Of a DNA stretch of 58,706 nt, positions 1 through 10,000 are shown piece after piece. Origin of the DNA: Levilactobacillus suantsaiihabitans (GTDB lineage: Bacteria > Bacillota > Bacilli > Lactobacillales > Lactobacillaceae); the NCBI RefSeq assembly GCF_004745505.1, contig NZ_RKLX01000018.1, positions 1 to 58,706 of the forward strand, given 5' to 3'. A program made the translations under genes and the position numbers. The number at the start of each line of letters is the position of its first letter. The first letter of the stretch is position 1. The notes below the pieces were generated by a model. The model was given only the letters and a program-made list of their open reading frames with translations, made no database searches and was not told the origin of the DNA.

Positions 1-44
1 TAACTTCCACTACAGAATACAGATTGAATTCAATATTCGGGTCC

Positions 45-80
45 AAAAAAGAGGCCCAATTCGTAAGTGAATTGAACCTC
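45..80 (-). terminator. Rho-independent terminator
   Basis: On the minus strand a hairpin with arms GAGG..CAATTC and GAATTG..CCTC is followed by six T. It is a second terminator behind the one at 141-180. Confidence 0.6.
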
Positions 81-140
81 TCAAATTCTCCCCATCAACA
101 CCGGTTGACAAAGAGCCCAAATTTGTCAACCCCCGGTACG

Positions 141-180
141 AAAAAGCAGGCCACCGACCCTCAAGGGGCCAGTGACCTGC
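141..180 (-). terminator. Terminator of the TPR-like membrane protein gene
   Basis: The minus strand has a 15-bp imperfect stem (146-160 with 166-180), a 5-nt loop and five T at 141-145. It lies just behind the stop codon of the 188-1090 gene. Confidence 0.8.
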
Positions 181-187
181 CACAAAG

Positions 188-1090
188 CTATTTCAAATAT
201 TCTTTCGTGTACTGCGTCAAAGACATGTTCTTCTTGTTGGCCGTCTGTAAGGCAACCCGCACGTCTTGATCACTCATCGCGTCGGCTTGACCGCCCGCCG
301 CATTGATGGTCTTGCGGGCGTTGTTGATTTGTGCCGCCGTGATGGTCTTGCCGTTCAGTTCCTTTTCCTTTTGGGTGACCGTGTACTCGTTGCTACCGGA
401 GTAGTTGTTGGCCGCCGATTGTTCGGAAGACGTCAGTGAGGCGCTGGAGCTGCTGGTCGACGTGCCGGTGCTCGAGGAGCTGGCCGCCGCGCTACTGCTG
501 CTGGCGCCACTTGCGCTCGACGTGGCCGCGGATTGACCGGCATTGTTGGCCTTACGTAGCGCTAAGGCTTGATCATACAAGTCCTTGTAGTACTTCTGAC
601 GGAACTTGGCGTTATTGAAGAGCTCGTCTAACGTGGTGTTGGATTGCCCGTAGTTCAAGGCCAGATTTTGCCCGCTAGCCGTCTTCAAGATCTTCTTGAA
701 TTGCTTAACGTTGGCGCGGATCCCCTTGACCAGCTTGACCTTGGCCTTGGCCCGCGTGACCAACACGTCTGAGGCGTTGGTCGTGTTCTGCACCGCCGTG
801 TAGTGGCTTTGTGCGCTGGCGAACTTCAAGTCGCTCAAGGCATTTTCCGCCGACACGAACCGTTGCGTTTGCGTCAAATAACGCTGGGCGGGCTTATCGT
901 TCAGCCGCCGCTTCAGAGCGTTTTGGAAATAACTTTCCGCTTGCGTGTAGTGTTTAGCTTGAATGGCAGTACGCCCGTTGGCCATTGCCGCTTGGTACTC
1001 TTTGGCTGTCGCGTGATGATTGGAATACGCGTACCCGCCAATCAGCAGTGCCACAACGATTGTTGCCACGACCCATACCCATTTTTTCAA
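188..1090 (-). CDS. Membrane-anchored Ser-rich protein with TPR-like N-terminal region
   Basis: Start is TTG at 1090, eight bases behind a GGAGG Shine-Dalgarno; 300 aa. One N-terminal transmembrane helix (about residues 4-23) suggests an anchored protein facing the wall. Residues ~30-100 contain two helical repeats of TPR type (pattern A..YFQNAL then AQSHYTAV). Residues ~190-235 are almost only Ser/Ala/Thr, a flexible linker. The last ~70 residues are a small conserved-looking helical domain (EKELNGKTITAAQI onward). I do not recognise a named family; the layout recalls lactobacillar envelope proteins of unknown function. A minus-strand -10 TATAAT lies at 1123-1128, and terminators follow at 141-180 and 45-80, so it is probably transcribed alone. 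Confidence 0.8.
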   Translation of the reverse strand: MKKWVWVVATIVVALLIGGYAYSNHHATAKEYQAAMANGRTAIQAKHYTQAESYFQNALKRRLNDKPAQRYLTQTQRFVSAENALSDLKFASAQSHYTAVQNTTNASDVLVTRAKAKVKLVKGIRANVKQFKKILKTASGQNLALNYGQSNTTLDELFNNAKFRQKYYKDLYDQALALRKANNAGQSAATSSASGASSSSAAASSSSTGTSTSSSSASLTSSEQSAANNYSGSNEYTVTQKEKELNGKTITAAQINNARKTINAAGGQADAMSDQDVRVALQTANKKNMSLTQYTKEYLK

Positions 1091-1122
1091 ATGAAAGACC
1101 TCCGCTGGTTAATTGTAACTTC

Positions 1123-1128
1123 ATTATA
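1123..1128 (-). promoter_or_regulatory. -10 box of the 188-1090 gene
   Basis: A perfect TATAAT on the minus strand lies 33 bases before the TTG start. The -35 is weak. Confidence 0.55.
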
Positions 1129-1208
1129 CCATGCCAGTTTTGAGAATCCGCCTTTTTTGCCGTTTCCTCTTGGCAAATTAATGTTAAGCGGTTACATGAA
1201 GTCGCCCC

Positions 1209-1238
1209 TTACCCTTTCTTCCATTAAAGGCGTATAAT
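1209..1238 (+). promoter_or_regulatory. Promoter of cfa
   Basis: The -35 is TTACCC (1209-1214), the spacer 18 nt and the -10 a perfect TATAAT (1233-1238). The leader to the ATG at 1301 is about 55 nt. Confidence 0.6.
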
Positions 1239-1300
1239 GGCTAAGTAAATTTCGTTTTCTTGTGTCCAAATTTAATAGAAAACCGGAAAGGACTCCTGAC

Positions 1301-2497
1301 ATGCTTGAAAAAACATTCTACAAAACGTTTCTGAGCCACACCTTTAACATCCCCGTCCGCGTCAACTACTGGGACGGCACTTCCGATGTTTATGGGACTG
1401 GCACTCCCGACATCACGATTACCATTCACGAGGCCATTCCGGTCAAGGAAATCTCCCGCAACGCCTCCATTGCGTTGGGAGAAGCCATCATGGATGGGCG
1501 CATTGAGATTGACGGTAGTATTGAAGACCTGCTGACGGCGGCCTACGAAAACGCCGACAGTTTCTTCCACAACAAGAAGTTCATTCATTTCTTACCGAAG
1601 CAAAAGCACACGGAAAAGGAAAGCAAGGCTGACGTCCAGAACCACTACGACATCGGTAATGACTTCTACAAGCTCTGGTTGGACGACACCATGACTTACT
1701 CCTGTGCCTACTTTGAAACGCCGGAAGACAGCCTCTACACGGCGCAAATGAACAAGGTCCACCACATCATCAAGAAGCTCAACCCGCAACCCGGCAAAAC
1801 GCTGCTGGATATCGGTTGTGGCTGGGGCACGCTGATGCTCACGGCGGCCAAGGACTACGGTCTGCACGTCACCGGGATCACGTTAAGCCAGGAACAATAC
1901 GACTACGTGAACCAACGCATCCAAGACGAAGGCCTCCAAGACGTCGCTGAAGTCCGCCTGGAAGACTACCGCGAACTAGGCAACGAACAGTGGGATTACA
2001 TCACCTCCGTCGGCATGTTCGAACACGTGGGCCAAGAAAACTTGGGCCAATACTTCGACTGCGTTCAAAAGTACCTGATGAACGACGGGGTCGCCTTGAT
2101 TCACGGAATCACCCGGCAACAGGGTGGCGCCAACAACGGTTGGTTGAACAAGTGGATCTTCCCCGGTGGCTACGTGCCCGGCTTGATTGAAAACACGACC
2201 CACATCATCGAAAACGGTCTGCAGATCGACGACATGGAACCCCTGCGTCGTCACTACCAAAAGACCGTGGAGATCTGGGATCAAAACTTCAATCAACACC
2301 GTGACGAGGTCGCTAAGATGTTTGACGAAAACTTCGTGCGCATGTGGGATCTTTACCTACAAGCTTGCGCAGCTTCCTTCAAGTCTGGTAATATTGACGT
2401 GATTCAGTATTTGATCTCCAAGGGCCCGTCTGCCCGGATGTTACCAATGACGCGGGATTACATGTACGACGATACCCACGCCAAGGTAGCGGATTAA
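1301..2497 (+). CDS. cfa: Cyclopropane-fatty-acyl-phospholipid synthase
   Basis: Transfers a methylene group from S-adenosylmethionine to cis double bonds of membrane phospholipid acyl chains, giving cyclopropane fatty acids (lactobacillic acid in lactobacilli), a membrane stress adaptation. The SAM site is clear: [12 protein letters not shown] near residue 170, followed by [10 protein letters not shown]. The [15 protein letters not shown] segment is typical of the family. The ATG at 1301 is preferred because AAAGGA lies 8 bases upstream; an in-frame GTG at 1262 would add 13 residues but has no ribosome site. The resulting length of 398 aa suits the family. It is monocistronic, with its own promoter and a strong terminator at 2539-2582. 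Confidence 0.95.
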   Translation: MLEKTFYKTFLSHTFNIPVRVNYWDGTSDVYGTGTPDITITIHEAIPVKEISRNASIALGEAIMDGRIEIDGSIEDLLTAAYENADSFFHNKKFIHFLPKQKHTEKESKADVQNHYDIGNDFYKLWLDDTMTYSCAYFETPEDSLYTAQMNKVHHIIKKLNPQPGKTLLDIGCGWGTLMLTAAKDYGLHVTGITLSQEQYDYVNQRIQDEGLQDVAEVRLEDYRELGNEQWDYITSVGMFEHVGQENLGQYFDCVQKYLMNDGVALIHGITRQQGGANNGWLNKWIFPGGYVPGLIENTTHIIENGLQIDDMEPLRRHYQKTVEIWDQNFNQHRDEVAKMFDENFVRMWDLYLQACAASFKSGNIDVIQYLISKGPSARMLPMTRDYMYDDTHAKVAD

Positions 2498-2538
2498 TTC
2501 AAATCAGTTGAGTGACCGCGGATCACTCACTTCAAAAA

Positions 2539-2582
2539 ACGCCTGACGGCCGGATTGATCACCGGTGGTTGGGCGTTTTTTT
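2539..2582 (+). terminator. Terminator of cfa
   Basis: Stem AACGCC../..GGGCGTT with an inner CCGG/CCGG pairing, followed by seven T. A smaller hairpin (GAGTGA..TCACTC) precedes it. Confidence 0.85.
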
Positions 2583-2903
2583 GCGGGCTGATTTTACTGG
2601 TTATGGAGACTATCTTAAATGATTGTTGGCGACTGATTAGCTTAGGTTGATAACCGGTGGTCTAGGTTGACGGCAACCAGTTTTCACAATCTTTTTAATA
2701 TTTGATTGTGAATTTAGCGTTTTGTGGAAGCGGTTTATTCATTGAATATCCACTATTGACAATCGTTTAAAATTTGTGCACTGTTGCCCCTCAATCTTTA
2801 TTTGTGATTTTCATCTCTGCTTTTTTTCTGAATTGGTTCATGTTAGACTACTTGTACGCAATCAAATTGTGTTAACTAAAGAGAATGGGGAGAAAATTTC
2901 ATC
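2583..2903. other. AT-rich intergenic stretch with an inverted repeat
   Basis: No gene. Positions 2684-2711 hold a perfect 8-bp inverted repeat TCACAATC/GATTGTGA with a 12-nt AT-rich centre, of operator type. A TTGACA lies at 2756, but a matching -10 is not clear. This stretch must hold the promoter of the secreted protein gene at 2904. Confidence 0.4.
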
Positions 2904-3851
2904 ATGAAACTGGGGATTAAGCAAGCAGTACTGGTCGCAACCGCCCTCACCGTGGTCGCCGGTGGCGAGATCAGCGCCATGGCCAAGAGCAAGACGATTG
3001 GCAAGCTGACGCAGGTCAAGTTGACCAAGCACACCATTGCCGGCAAGACCACCAAGTACGCCCGCATCAAACTAGTCACCGCTCAGGGGAAGCAGTTGGC
3101 TAGCGGCAAGACGAACCGCGTGGGCAAGTTCAAGCTCACGGTGAAGAAACAAAATCTGAGTAAATTAACCTTCAAACTCGCTGCCTCCAAGCCCGGCTAC
3201 AAGGCGCGCAAGTTCTCCAATAAGCAGATCAAACACGCCGCTCAGGCTAAGCCGAGTCGCCCGGTGACCACCACCCCGGTGCCAAGTCAACCGGACAAAC
3301 CGACCAAGCCAACACCGGTCAAGCCCAGCACGCCAACCAAGCCGAATAAACCGACGAGCCCCGCTAAACCGGCGAAGCCAAGTAAACCGGTAAAACCAAA
3401 CACGCCGGCCAGTCCGGCAAACCCGGCCAAGCCCACGCCATCCACGCCGAGTCGCCCGGGGTCAACCCTGTCGGCCAAGGACCGGCAGATTGCGGCTAAG
3501 AAAGCCCAAATCGACGCGGCTAAGAAAAACTACTACCGAGTGAAGAAACAGCTCCAACCGATTTCGGATCGAATCGATGACCTGACGACGCAGATCCACA
3601 AGCAGCGCATCAACTTGCAGGTAGTGCACCAAGATTATGCGGTGGCTGAAGCAGGAGGTAATCAACAGAACATGGCCGCTGCGGCCGCCCAAGAAAAGTA
3701 CCTGACGGATGTCATCAACGGTCTCCAAGACCAACGTGCTAACCTGTATCCGAAGCTGTTGCCACTGGACAACGCGCGGACCCAGGTCAGTGCCCTGATG
3801 GATGAGTTGTGGGTGCTGGACAACAGTTACATCCCTGAAGAATTAAATTAG
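2904..3851 (+). CDS. Secreted Lys-rich protein with Ig-like domain, Pro/Lys stalk and coiled coil
   Basis: 315 aa, ATG behind a GGGGAG ribosome site. The N-terminus is a signal peptide (MKLGIKQAVLVATALTVVAG.. with cleavage likely after SAMA). Residues ~28-110 form a Lys-rich beta domain (KITQVKLTKH-like start, GKFKLTVKK, KPGYKAR) shared with the protein at 4124-5017 and resembling bacterial Ig-like folds. Residues ~115-190 are a Pro/Lys/Thr stalk of short PxKP-type repeats, suited to crossing the wall. Residues ~195-290 are highly helical and probably coiled coil (AKKAQIDAAKKNYY onward). There is no LPXTG, so it is released or held by charge. Function unknown; the tandem homologue at 4124 suggests duplication. 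Confidence 0.8.
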   Translation: MKLGIKQAVLVATALTVVAGGEISAMAKSKTIGKLTQVKLTKHTIAGKTTKYARIKLVTAQGKQLASGKTNRVGKFKLTVKKQNLSKLTFKLAASKPGYKARKFSNKQIKHAAQAKPSRPVTTTPVPSQPDKPTKPTPVKPSTPTKPNKPTSPAKPAKPSKPVKPNTPASPANPAKPTPSTPSRPGSTLSAKDRQIAAKKAQIDAAKKNYYRVKKQLQPISDRIDDLTTQIHKQRINLQVVHQDYAVAEAGGNQQNMAAAAAQEKYLTDVINGLQDQRANLYPKLLPLDNARTQVSALMDELWVLDNSYIPEELN

Positions 3852-3858
3852 ACGTTTC

Positions 3859-3887
3859 GGGCTGAGAAGAAATTCTCGGCCTTTTTT
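3859..3887 (+). terminator. Terminator of the 2904-3851 gene
   Basis: Hairpin GGCTGAGAA..TTCTCGGCC followed by six T. Confidence 0.85.
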
Positions 3888-4123
3888 AGTCCCCCACCAG
3901 CCCCGCTTTGACGCCGAAGAGTGACGATTGCTCATATTACCAAATTTATGGTTGAAAAGTGATGCCCCAGGATTACCGTCACCATAGTCGATTAACGCTG
4001 TATATGATATGAACCTTTGTGACTGATTTACATCTCTTCTTTTGCTGGGCTTGCCAACATGATATAGTGATTTCACCGGCAGAGATGTTGGTACACCAAC
4101 TTATAAAGGGGATTATATTTGTT

Positions 4124-5017
4124 ATGGACATGAAGAAGATTGTTATGGCCGCAACGTTGCTCTCAATTGTTACCGGTGGGGAAGTCAGTGCCTTAGCGGC
4201 CAAGACCACGCACCAGTCAGTTGCCAAAATCACCCACGTCAAAGTTACCAAGCACAAGGTCACGGGTTACACCACGGCCAAGTCCCACATCAAGCTGATG
4301 AAGCTGAAGCACGGGGAAAAGGCTTCAGCCACGGCTAACAAGAAAGGCAAGTTCACGGTTAAGGTCAAGAGCAATAACTTAACCAAGCTAAAGTTCAAGA
4401 TCAAGGCAACCAAGCCTGGTCTGAAGGCCCGGACTTACACCCATAAGGTGAAGAAGGCCGTGCAAGCAATCGACAACAGTGTGACTACCGAGACGCCTGC
4501 TTCGACTACCCCGGTTAAGCCTGATGAGGGGAAGAAGCCAGAGAAGGATAAGGAGAAGCCACAGAGCAAACCTAGTGTCAACGTTGTGTATAAGAACGTT
4601 CCTGGTAAACCAACTGTTAATTCTACAGCTGAGTTAATCACAAAAATTGGTACAGACTTGAAAAAGGCTAAAAGTGACTTTGATGGCGCGATTACAATCA
4701 AGGATGCACAGGGGAACGTTAAAGAAATTACTAGCGACGATTTAACATTTCTTAAAGAAGTCTTAGAAGCTAAGTATATCATGATGCACGAATCAAATCA
4801 TTCCTCCCAAGCTTACACAGATGCGTCATCCTATGTTACTCTGACTGCAAAACATGATTCCAAATATAGCAAAATTTCTAGCTTGGTTGATAATTCAGAC
4901 ATCTCAAAAGTAAATCATCTTATCCAAGTGGCTCATGACTTAAAAACTGTTCAAGATAATTGGAACAAAATTAGTGCCGCCTTTAGTACTGCTTCCCAAA
5001 CAATTAATCCTTCTTAA
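4124..5017 (+). CDS. Secreted Lys-rich protein, paralogue of the preceding gene
   Basis: The ATG at 4124 (MDMKKIV) is chosen because AAAGGGG lies upstream and a signal peptide begins here (AATLLSIVTGGEVSALAA); the longer frame from 4019 starts with non-signal sequence. 297 aa. Residues ~25-110 are the same Lys-rich Ig-like domain as in the upstream protein (THVKVTKHKVTGYTTAKSHI, KKGKFTVKVK, KPGLKAR). A short Pro/Glu/Lys linker follows (~120-155). The last ~140 residues are unrelated to the neighbour and are encoded by visibly AT-richer DNA (from about 4590), suggesting a C-terminal replacement. No anchor motif. Function unknown, presumably at the cell surface. Confidence 0.8.
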   Translation: MDMKKIVMAATLLSIVTGGEVSALAAKTTHQSVAKITHVKVTKHKVTGYTTAKSHIKLMKLKHGEKASATANKKGKFTVKVKSNNLTKLKFKIKATKPGLKARTYTHKVKKAVQAIDNSVTTETPASTTPVKPDEGKKPEKDKEKPQSKPSVNVVYKNVPGKPTVNSTAELITKIGTDLKKAKSDFDGAITIKDAQGNVKEITSDDLTFLKEVLEAKYIMMHESNHSSQAYTDASSYVTLTAKHDSKYSKISSLVDNSDISKVNHLIQVAHDLKTVQDNWNKISAAFSTASQTINPS

Positions 5018-5038
5018 AAACCAACTAAGACTGGGCAG

Positions 5039-5072
5039 AAAAAAGGGCGAAGCCAAAAACCGGCTCCGCCCT
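5039..5072 (-). terminator. Terminator of azlCD
   Basis: Minus-strand hairpin GGGCGGAGCC..GGCTTCGCCC followed by six T at 5039-5044. Confidence 0.85.
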
Positions 5073-5093
5073 ACATAGTCTCATTCAATTCAC

Positions 5094-5441
5094 TCACGCA
5101 ATAAACATAGACAACAGGAAGACAGCAATCAATCCTGTAATCACCGAAATGGCCATGGATCGCGTGCGATAAGCAATGACGACGACAATCACGGCCGCTA
5201 TCATTTCGGAAAAATGGGTAAAGATGATCTGGTACGTGGCACTGTCAATGAAGATATCCTTCACGACCAGCGCCGTAAAGAGCGATACCGGCACAAACTT
5301 CATCCATTCGTTGAACCACTCGGGAATGGCCCGCTTGGTGAATAACATCAAGGGAAGGTAGCGCGGCACGAAGGCAACGCAAAAACCGAGAATGATCAAC
5401 CAAAAGTGTTGCGTACTGTTCCACGTATTAACTGCACTCAT
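5094..5441 (-). CDS. azlD: AzlD-family branched-chain amino acid exporter subunit
   Basis: 115 aa with four hydrophobic segments; the PRYLPLMLFTKRAIPEWFNEWMKFVP stretch (two parts joined by the RAIPEW motif) is characteristic of AzlD. With AzlC it forms an inner-membrane exporter for branched-chain or related amino acids. ATG at 5441 behind AGGAG with 7-nt spacing, 17 bp after the azlC stop, so the pair is an operon. Terminated at 5039-5072. Confidence 0.9.
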   Translation of the reverse strand: MSAVNTWNSTQHFWLIILGFCVAFVPRYLPLMLFTKRAIPEWFNEWMKFVPVSLFTALVVKDIFIDSATYQIIFTHFSEMIAAVIVVVIAYRTRSMAISVITGLIAVFLLSMFIA

Positions 5442-5458
5442 ATAGCGTCTCCTGTATC

Positions 5459-6265
5459 CTAATTAGCATCCGATTCGCTTTCCACGGTCGACTTCTTAGC
5501 CCCGGGGCTGCGCAACTTCCACAGCCAATGACTCGCCGGCAAGTGCTTGCGCAGCGTGGTTTCCAAGAAGAACCCAATCAATGAAGCGATAATCGTCGAA
5601 ATAACGAGCCCTAACGTACTCTTGGTGAGCATCATGCAGACCGCCGCTAAGACCCCTGAGACCAGACAGATCACAATGGTCAAGCGGTTCTTGATCTGCA
5701 TGACGATCATGTACAAGAACAAGGCCGTTAACGCAAAGTTGACAACACCTAGGTCAATCTTCAACGCGCTACCGATCAGACTGCCGATAACGTTGCTGAC
5801 TGCCCAGAACAGCAAGGAATAATGCTCCACCATTAGGGCTTCCTTACCGGTCCACTTTTTATCCGTGGCAAATTTTAAGTAATTAATGGCGTAATTTTCA
5901 TCGTTTAAAGAAATCGCAAACGCAAATAAGAAGCGATTGGACTGGCCTTTTAAGTAAGGCGATAAACTCGAACTCAGTAATGCATACCGTAATTCCAAAA
6001 AGAACAACATCAAAACAATTGAAAGTAGTGGGGAATTAATGGTCAACATCGTGGCAATTAAAAATTGTGCCCCACCAGAAAAGATCAAGATTGAAACCAA
6101 TCCAGTCAGTAAGGTATTGAACCCTGCCGCGTGTAGCAAAATCCCACAAGCCAGCCCAATCGGAATGTAACTCAAATTAAGGGGCATGGCTACCCGCAAT
6201 GTCGACCGCCATAAGGGTTCATTGGGGTCTGGCACCTGCTTGGGGTTTGGCCGTCGTTTATTCAA
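5459..6265 (-). CDS. azlC: AzlC-family branched-chain amino acid permease
   Basis: Large subunit of the AzlCD exporter. About seven or eight membrane segments; family signatures include SYIPIGLACGILLHAAG near the N-terminus and FSGGAQFLIATML, as well as ELRYALLSSSLSPYL. The TTG at 6265 is chosen as start (268 aa) because GGAGG sits 9 bases before it. The frame continues 23 codons further upstream without a ribosome site. azlD follows 17 bp downstream. Confidence 0.9.
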   Translation of the reverse strand: MNKRRPNPKQVPDPNEPLWRSTLRVAMPLNLSYIPIGLACGILLHAAGFNTLLTGLVSILIFSGGAQFLIATMLTINSPLLSIVLMLFFLELRYALLSSSLSPYLKGQSNRFLFAFAISLNDENYAINYLKFATDKKWTGKEALMVEHYSLLFWAVSNVIGSLIGSALKIDLGVVNFALTALFLYMIVMQIKNRLTIVICLVSGVLAAVCMMLTKSTLGLVISTIIASLIGFFLETTLRKHLPASHWLWKLRSPGAKKSTVESESDAN

Positions 6266-6467
6266 GAATGTTTGCCTCCGTCGAATACTCTGAGATATGA
6301 AGCAAGTTAATGGGTTTACATGATAAAACCACACGATGATATTTTAACATGTTTCATGCTATTTTCATATAACACTTCTGATATTTAGCAAAGAGAATCC
6401 GCAATCTACCCCGGTTTGATTAAAAGTTTGTGAAAAAAGCCAGCGATTTTTCATGCCAATTACCGGC

Positions 6468-6962
6468 CTAGAAATGCTTGCCGTAGACTTCCAAATCGGC
6501 GCTAAAGCCCCGCATGTCAGCGATTGCTGGCAAGTGGCCCCAGTGTTCAAATCCGTTTTTTTCGAACAAATGGCGACTGGCCTGATTGTGGCCAAAGATG
6601 CGCGAAATTATTGTATGCAGCCCTAGCCGTTTCCCGGCGCTCTCAGCCCATTGAATGGCTTGCCCACCCAAGTGGTGGCCCTGGGCCTCCGTCGCCAGAT
6701 ACAGGGCAATTTCGGCCGTTTGCGCGTAGGCTACGCGGTCACTGTAAGGCTCCAAGCCGACATAGCCCACGACCTGGTCATTCAATTCCATCACCCACAA
6801 CGGGAAGTGATCGGCGGAAAATTCCGCGAACCACCCCTGCCGCTGGGCGACCGTGGTCAAATCCAAGTCCGCGGTACTCCCCTTGGTGGCAATGGCCTGG
6901 TTATAGATCTCAACGATACGCGGCTGGTCCGCGACGGTCGCTAAACGAAAAGTAACTGACAT
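6468..6962 (-). CDS. GNAT-family N-acetyltransferase (phosphinothricin acetyltransferase-like)
   Basis: 164 aa, within the usual GNAT length. FRLATVADQPRIVEIYNQAI is the standard N-terminal strand-helix of phosphinothricin/amino-acid acetyltransferases; the acetyl-CoA loop region is QGHHLGGQAIQWA, close to the Q/RxxGxG/A motif with H replacing R. SRIFGHNQASRHLFEKNGFE near the end is the typical last motif. Predicted to acetylate a small amine; substrate unknown. ATG behind AGAGGA. A perfect minus-strand -10 TATAAT lies at 6992-6997. Monocistronic. Confidence 0.88.
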   Translation of the reverse strand: MSVTFRLATVADQPRIVEIYNQAIATKGSTADLDLTTVAQRQGWFAEFSADHFPLWVMELNDQVVGYVGLEPYSDRVAYAQTAEIALYLATEAQGHHLGGQAIQWAESAGKRLGLHTIISRIFGHNQASRHLFEKNGFEHWGHLPAIADMRGFSADLEVYGKHF

Positions 6963-7002
6963 TTCGATTCCTCTTTTCTCTCAATGGCCTCAATTATACG
7001 CG

Positions 7003-7035
7003 AAAAGCGCCGCAAAACCAGTGGTTTCACGACGC
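7003..7035 (-). terminator. Terminator of the YhgE/Pip gene
   Basis: Minus-strand stem GCGTCG..AAACC with GGTTT..CGGCGC (one G-T pair), followed by TTTT. It lies immediately before the -10 of the GNAT gene. Confidence 0.7.
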
Positions 7036-7046
7036 CTTCGTTATTT

Positions 7047-10000
7047 TTAGGAATGAGCATTCGTATTCGGATCTTCAACCGCTTGGAGCTTTTGGTTGTC
7101 ATCCAATTGGGAGACACCCATGAGGTGCTTCTTTTGGAGCCAAGCCATCGTTGGCCATAACAGGGCTAAACCGATAACGGTAAAGAGTGCTAAGACCCAC
7201 AGCGCTTGACCGACCATGCCCTGCATCCCTGAGGTAATGGCTTGTCGGAATCCGAGGATCGAGTAAGTCATTGGCAGGAATGGGTGCACGACGTTGTAGA
7301 AGTGGTTGGTGACTTCCATTGGGAATGTCCCACCGGAGCCCCCTAATTGAAGCATCAGGAGAACCATGGCGATGAATCGACCAGGGTTGTCCAGCAACAT
7401 CGACAGGAACATGACGATAAACATCGACGCTTCCGCGAAGAAGATTGAAATCAGAATCATTTGACCTGGGTGATCAACACTCAAGCCCCCTAACATCATC
7501 AAAACAGGTTCGATCAGACCCATGGCCAGTGCTTCCACCGCACCAATAGAGATCTTACTCAAGTACCAGCCCGTAGCGGTGCCGCCTTCGCGTGAGACCT
7601 TCCGAATTGGGAAGGCAAAGTTGAAGACCAAGGCCCCCACGTAAAGGGCAACGGATAGCACGTAAGGTGCCAGGGCGTGACCGTAGTTTGGTACGTAGCT
7701 GTAACTTTCATGCTTCAAATGCGTTGGTGCCGCGAACATGTCGGCCGTCTTGCTGGTCAGTGGTTGGTTCTGAATCTGATCAGCCCCACTCTTCAGTGAC
7801 TTGGCTAACGTGCCATTGCCGTTCTTCAACTGCTTGGCACCCTGCATGAGCTTGTTGCTGTTGTTATCCAATTGTTGTGACCCGTCGGCCAGTTGGTTGA
7901 CCCCACTGGTCAGCGTTGGAATCTTGCCGTTCAAGGTGTTCAGCCCAGAAGACAATTGGCCAGCACCATTGTTCAGTTGACTGGAAGCACTCATCAACTT
8001 GTTGCCAGCGGCGGTTAACTTCGGCGTGTTGGCGTTGAGCTTGTTGCCAGCAGCCGTCAGCTTACCCGTGTTGGCGTTCAGTTGGTTGACCCCAGAAGCT
8101 GCGGTCTTCAAGCCAGAGTTCAACTGGTTGGCACCAGCAGCAACTTGCTTGGACCCACTCTTCAACGTGCCACCGTTCTTGGCTAACTTGGCAGTCCCGT
8201 TCATGATCTGGGTTACCCCGTTGGTTAAGGTTGGGACTTGGCTGTTAAGTTGTGACAAGCCATTGTTTAAGGTCGTTGACCCGGCGAAGGCTTGGTCTAC
8301 GCCAGATGTGTATTGTGGCAATTGCGTACTTAATTGTGTGGCACCCGTACTCAATGCTGTAGCACCGGCCTTTAACGCATCTAGTTTTTCTTGACTACCC
8401 TCAGAATTCAATTTCGATAAAATCGTCAAGTCATTATTTAACTTTTTCATCTGGCCAGACGCATCAGCCACGTTTTGGTTCATCAAAGCTTCGAAGGCAT
8501 CTGCTTGATCTTTACTCATCGTGGAAGTGCTAATGACTCCCAGTAAGGTTTGTGCAGCACTCGTAACCTTATCCATAGCATCAGTGGCAGCACTCTGCGC
8601 ACTTAACGCACGACTAGCAGCAGCAGCCACCGTCGAATTAGCTGAGCTTGCAGTAGCCTGTTTTTCAGCTGTAATATTTTTTGCATTACTGCTGATAATA
8701 TCCAACTGCTCTTGAAGGGCGCTTACTTTGTCCTTTACATTGTCCTCACTACTTGCTGAACTGATTTCTCCTGCTAGCTCCTGCGCTTTTGCGGTAGCGC
8801 CTTGGATACTACGCTTTGCGGTTGCATTCGCATCAGATGTTGAACTACCAGTGTTTGTAGAATCCAATCCCGAAACAGCCGTCTTCAGCCGAGCCGTTTC
8901 CGCCTCTGACTGGGAAGCGGCCGCTTTGGCAGCAGCCTGAGCAGCTATCAATTCTTGCATTGCCGTATAGAGTTGTCCAGTTGCCGACGCAACACTAGTA
9001 CCATTAGCATCGGCAATCGTAGCAGCCGTTTGAACATTCTTTAGGAGAGTCTTGGCTTCATCTAAGTCACTAGACATTGCTGAAATACCCTTTAAGTTGG
9101 CTTCCAACTCGTCAACACCATTTTTCAGCGTCGTTGCTCCCGTAGCCAACTGACTAGCACCAGAATTCAATGCACTCGAATTACTGCTCAAAGTACTCAA
9201 CCCAGAGTTCAAAGTCTTACTCCCGTCAGCCAGCTTCGTAACACCGCTCGCCAAGGAAGTCGAACCTGCGCCCAGCGTCTTTACACCAGTATTCAGCGTA
9301 TAAACCCCATCAACATACTTGTAGGTCCCGCTCTTCAACGAGTTGGCCCCACTAGCCAGTTGTGACGTACCGGCTGTCAGTTTTGGCATCCCCGCGCTCA
9401 GCTTGGAGACCCCGCCAGTAAACTGGTTGACACCATTCGTGTATTGGCCGACCCCACTCGTGTAGGTATCCACCCCACTAGCGAATTGTCCCACACCAGA
9501 CGTGTAGGTCGACAGTCCACTTTGCAAAGTCGAGGCCCCACTGGTCAGCTTTTGGATTCCATTTGCCAATGGCGTCACGGAGGTCTTCATTTCTTGCAGG
9601 CCGTTGTTCAACGTGTGGACCCCGGTCGTATAGGTGTTCAGGCCATCCGTCAGGGTCACGGTCCCGTTCTTCAACTTCGCGGACCCCTTGGCTGCCTTGT
9701 CCATCCCCTTGCCGACAGCGTAGATCTGCTTAAATGTGGCTTGGGCGTAGGCCTTCGTCACCTTGGCGCGAATCTGGCTATCCAGCTTGGAGGACCCGAC
9801 TTCACTCATGACTTGGGCAATGTAGTTGGCCGAGCCATTGGTCTTGTAGGTAAACGTCATCTTCTTCGGATGGTTATCCAGCGCGGTCGCCGCGTTGGCC
9901 GAGAAGTTCTTGGGGATCGTGATGACGGTGTAGTACTTGTGGTGTTTCAGACCGTCTGCCGCCGTTTTAGCGGACACGAATTTCCATCCCAATTGATGGT

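Noticed and set aside
2849-2862. TTGTACGCAATCA shared with the S-layer copy 2 upstream region (46099)
   Set aside because: A 13-base match within 58 kb on two strands is expected by chance.
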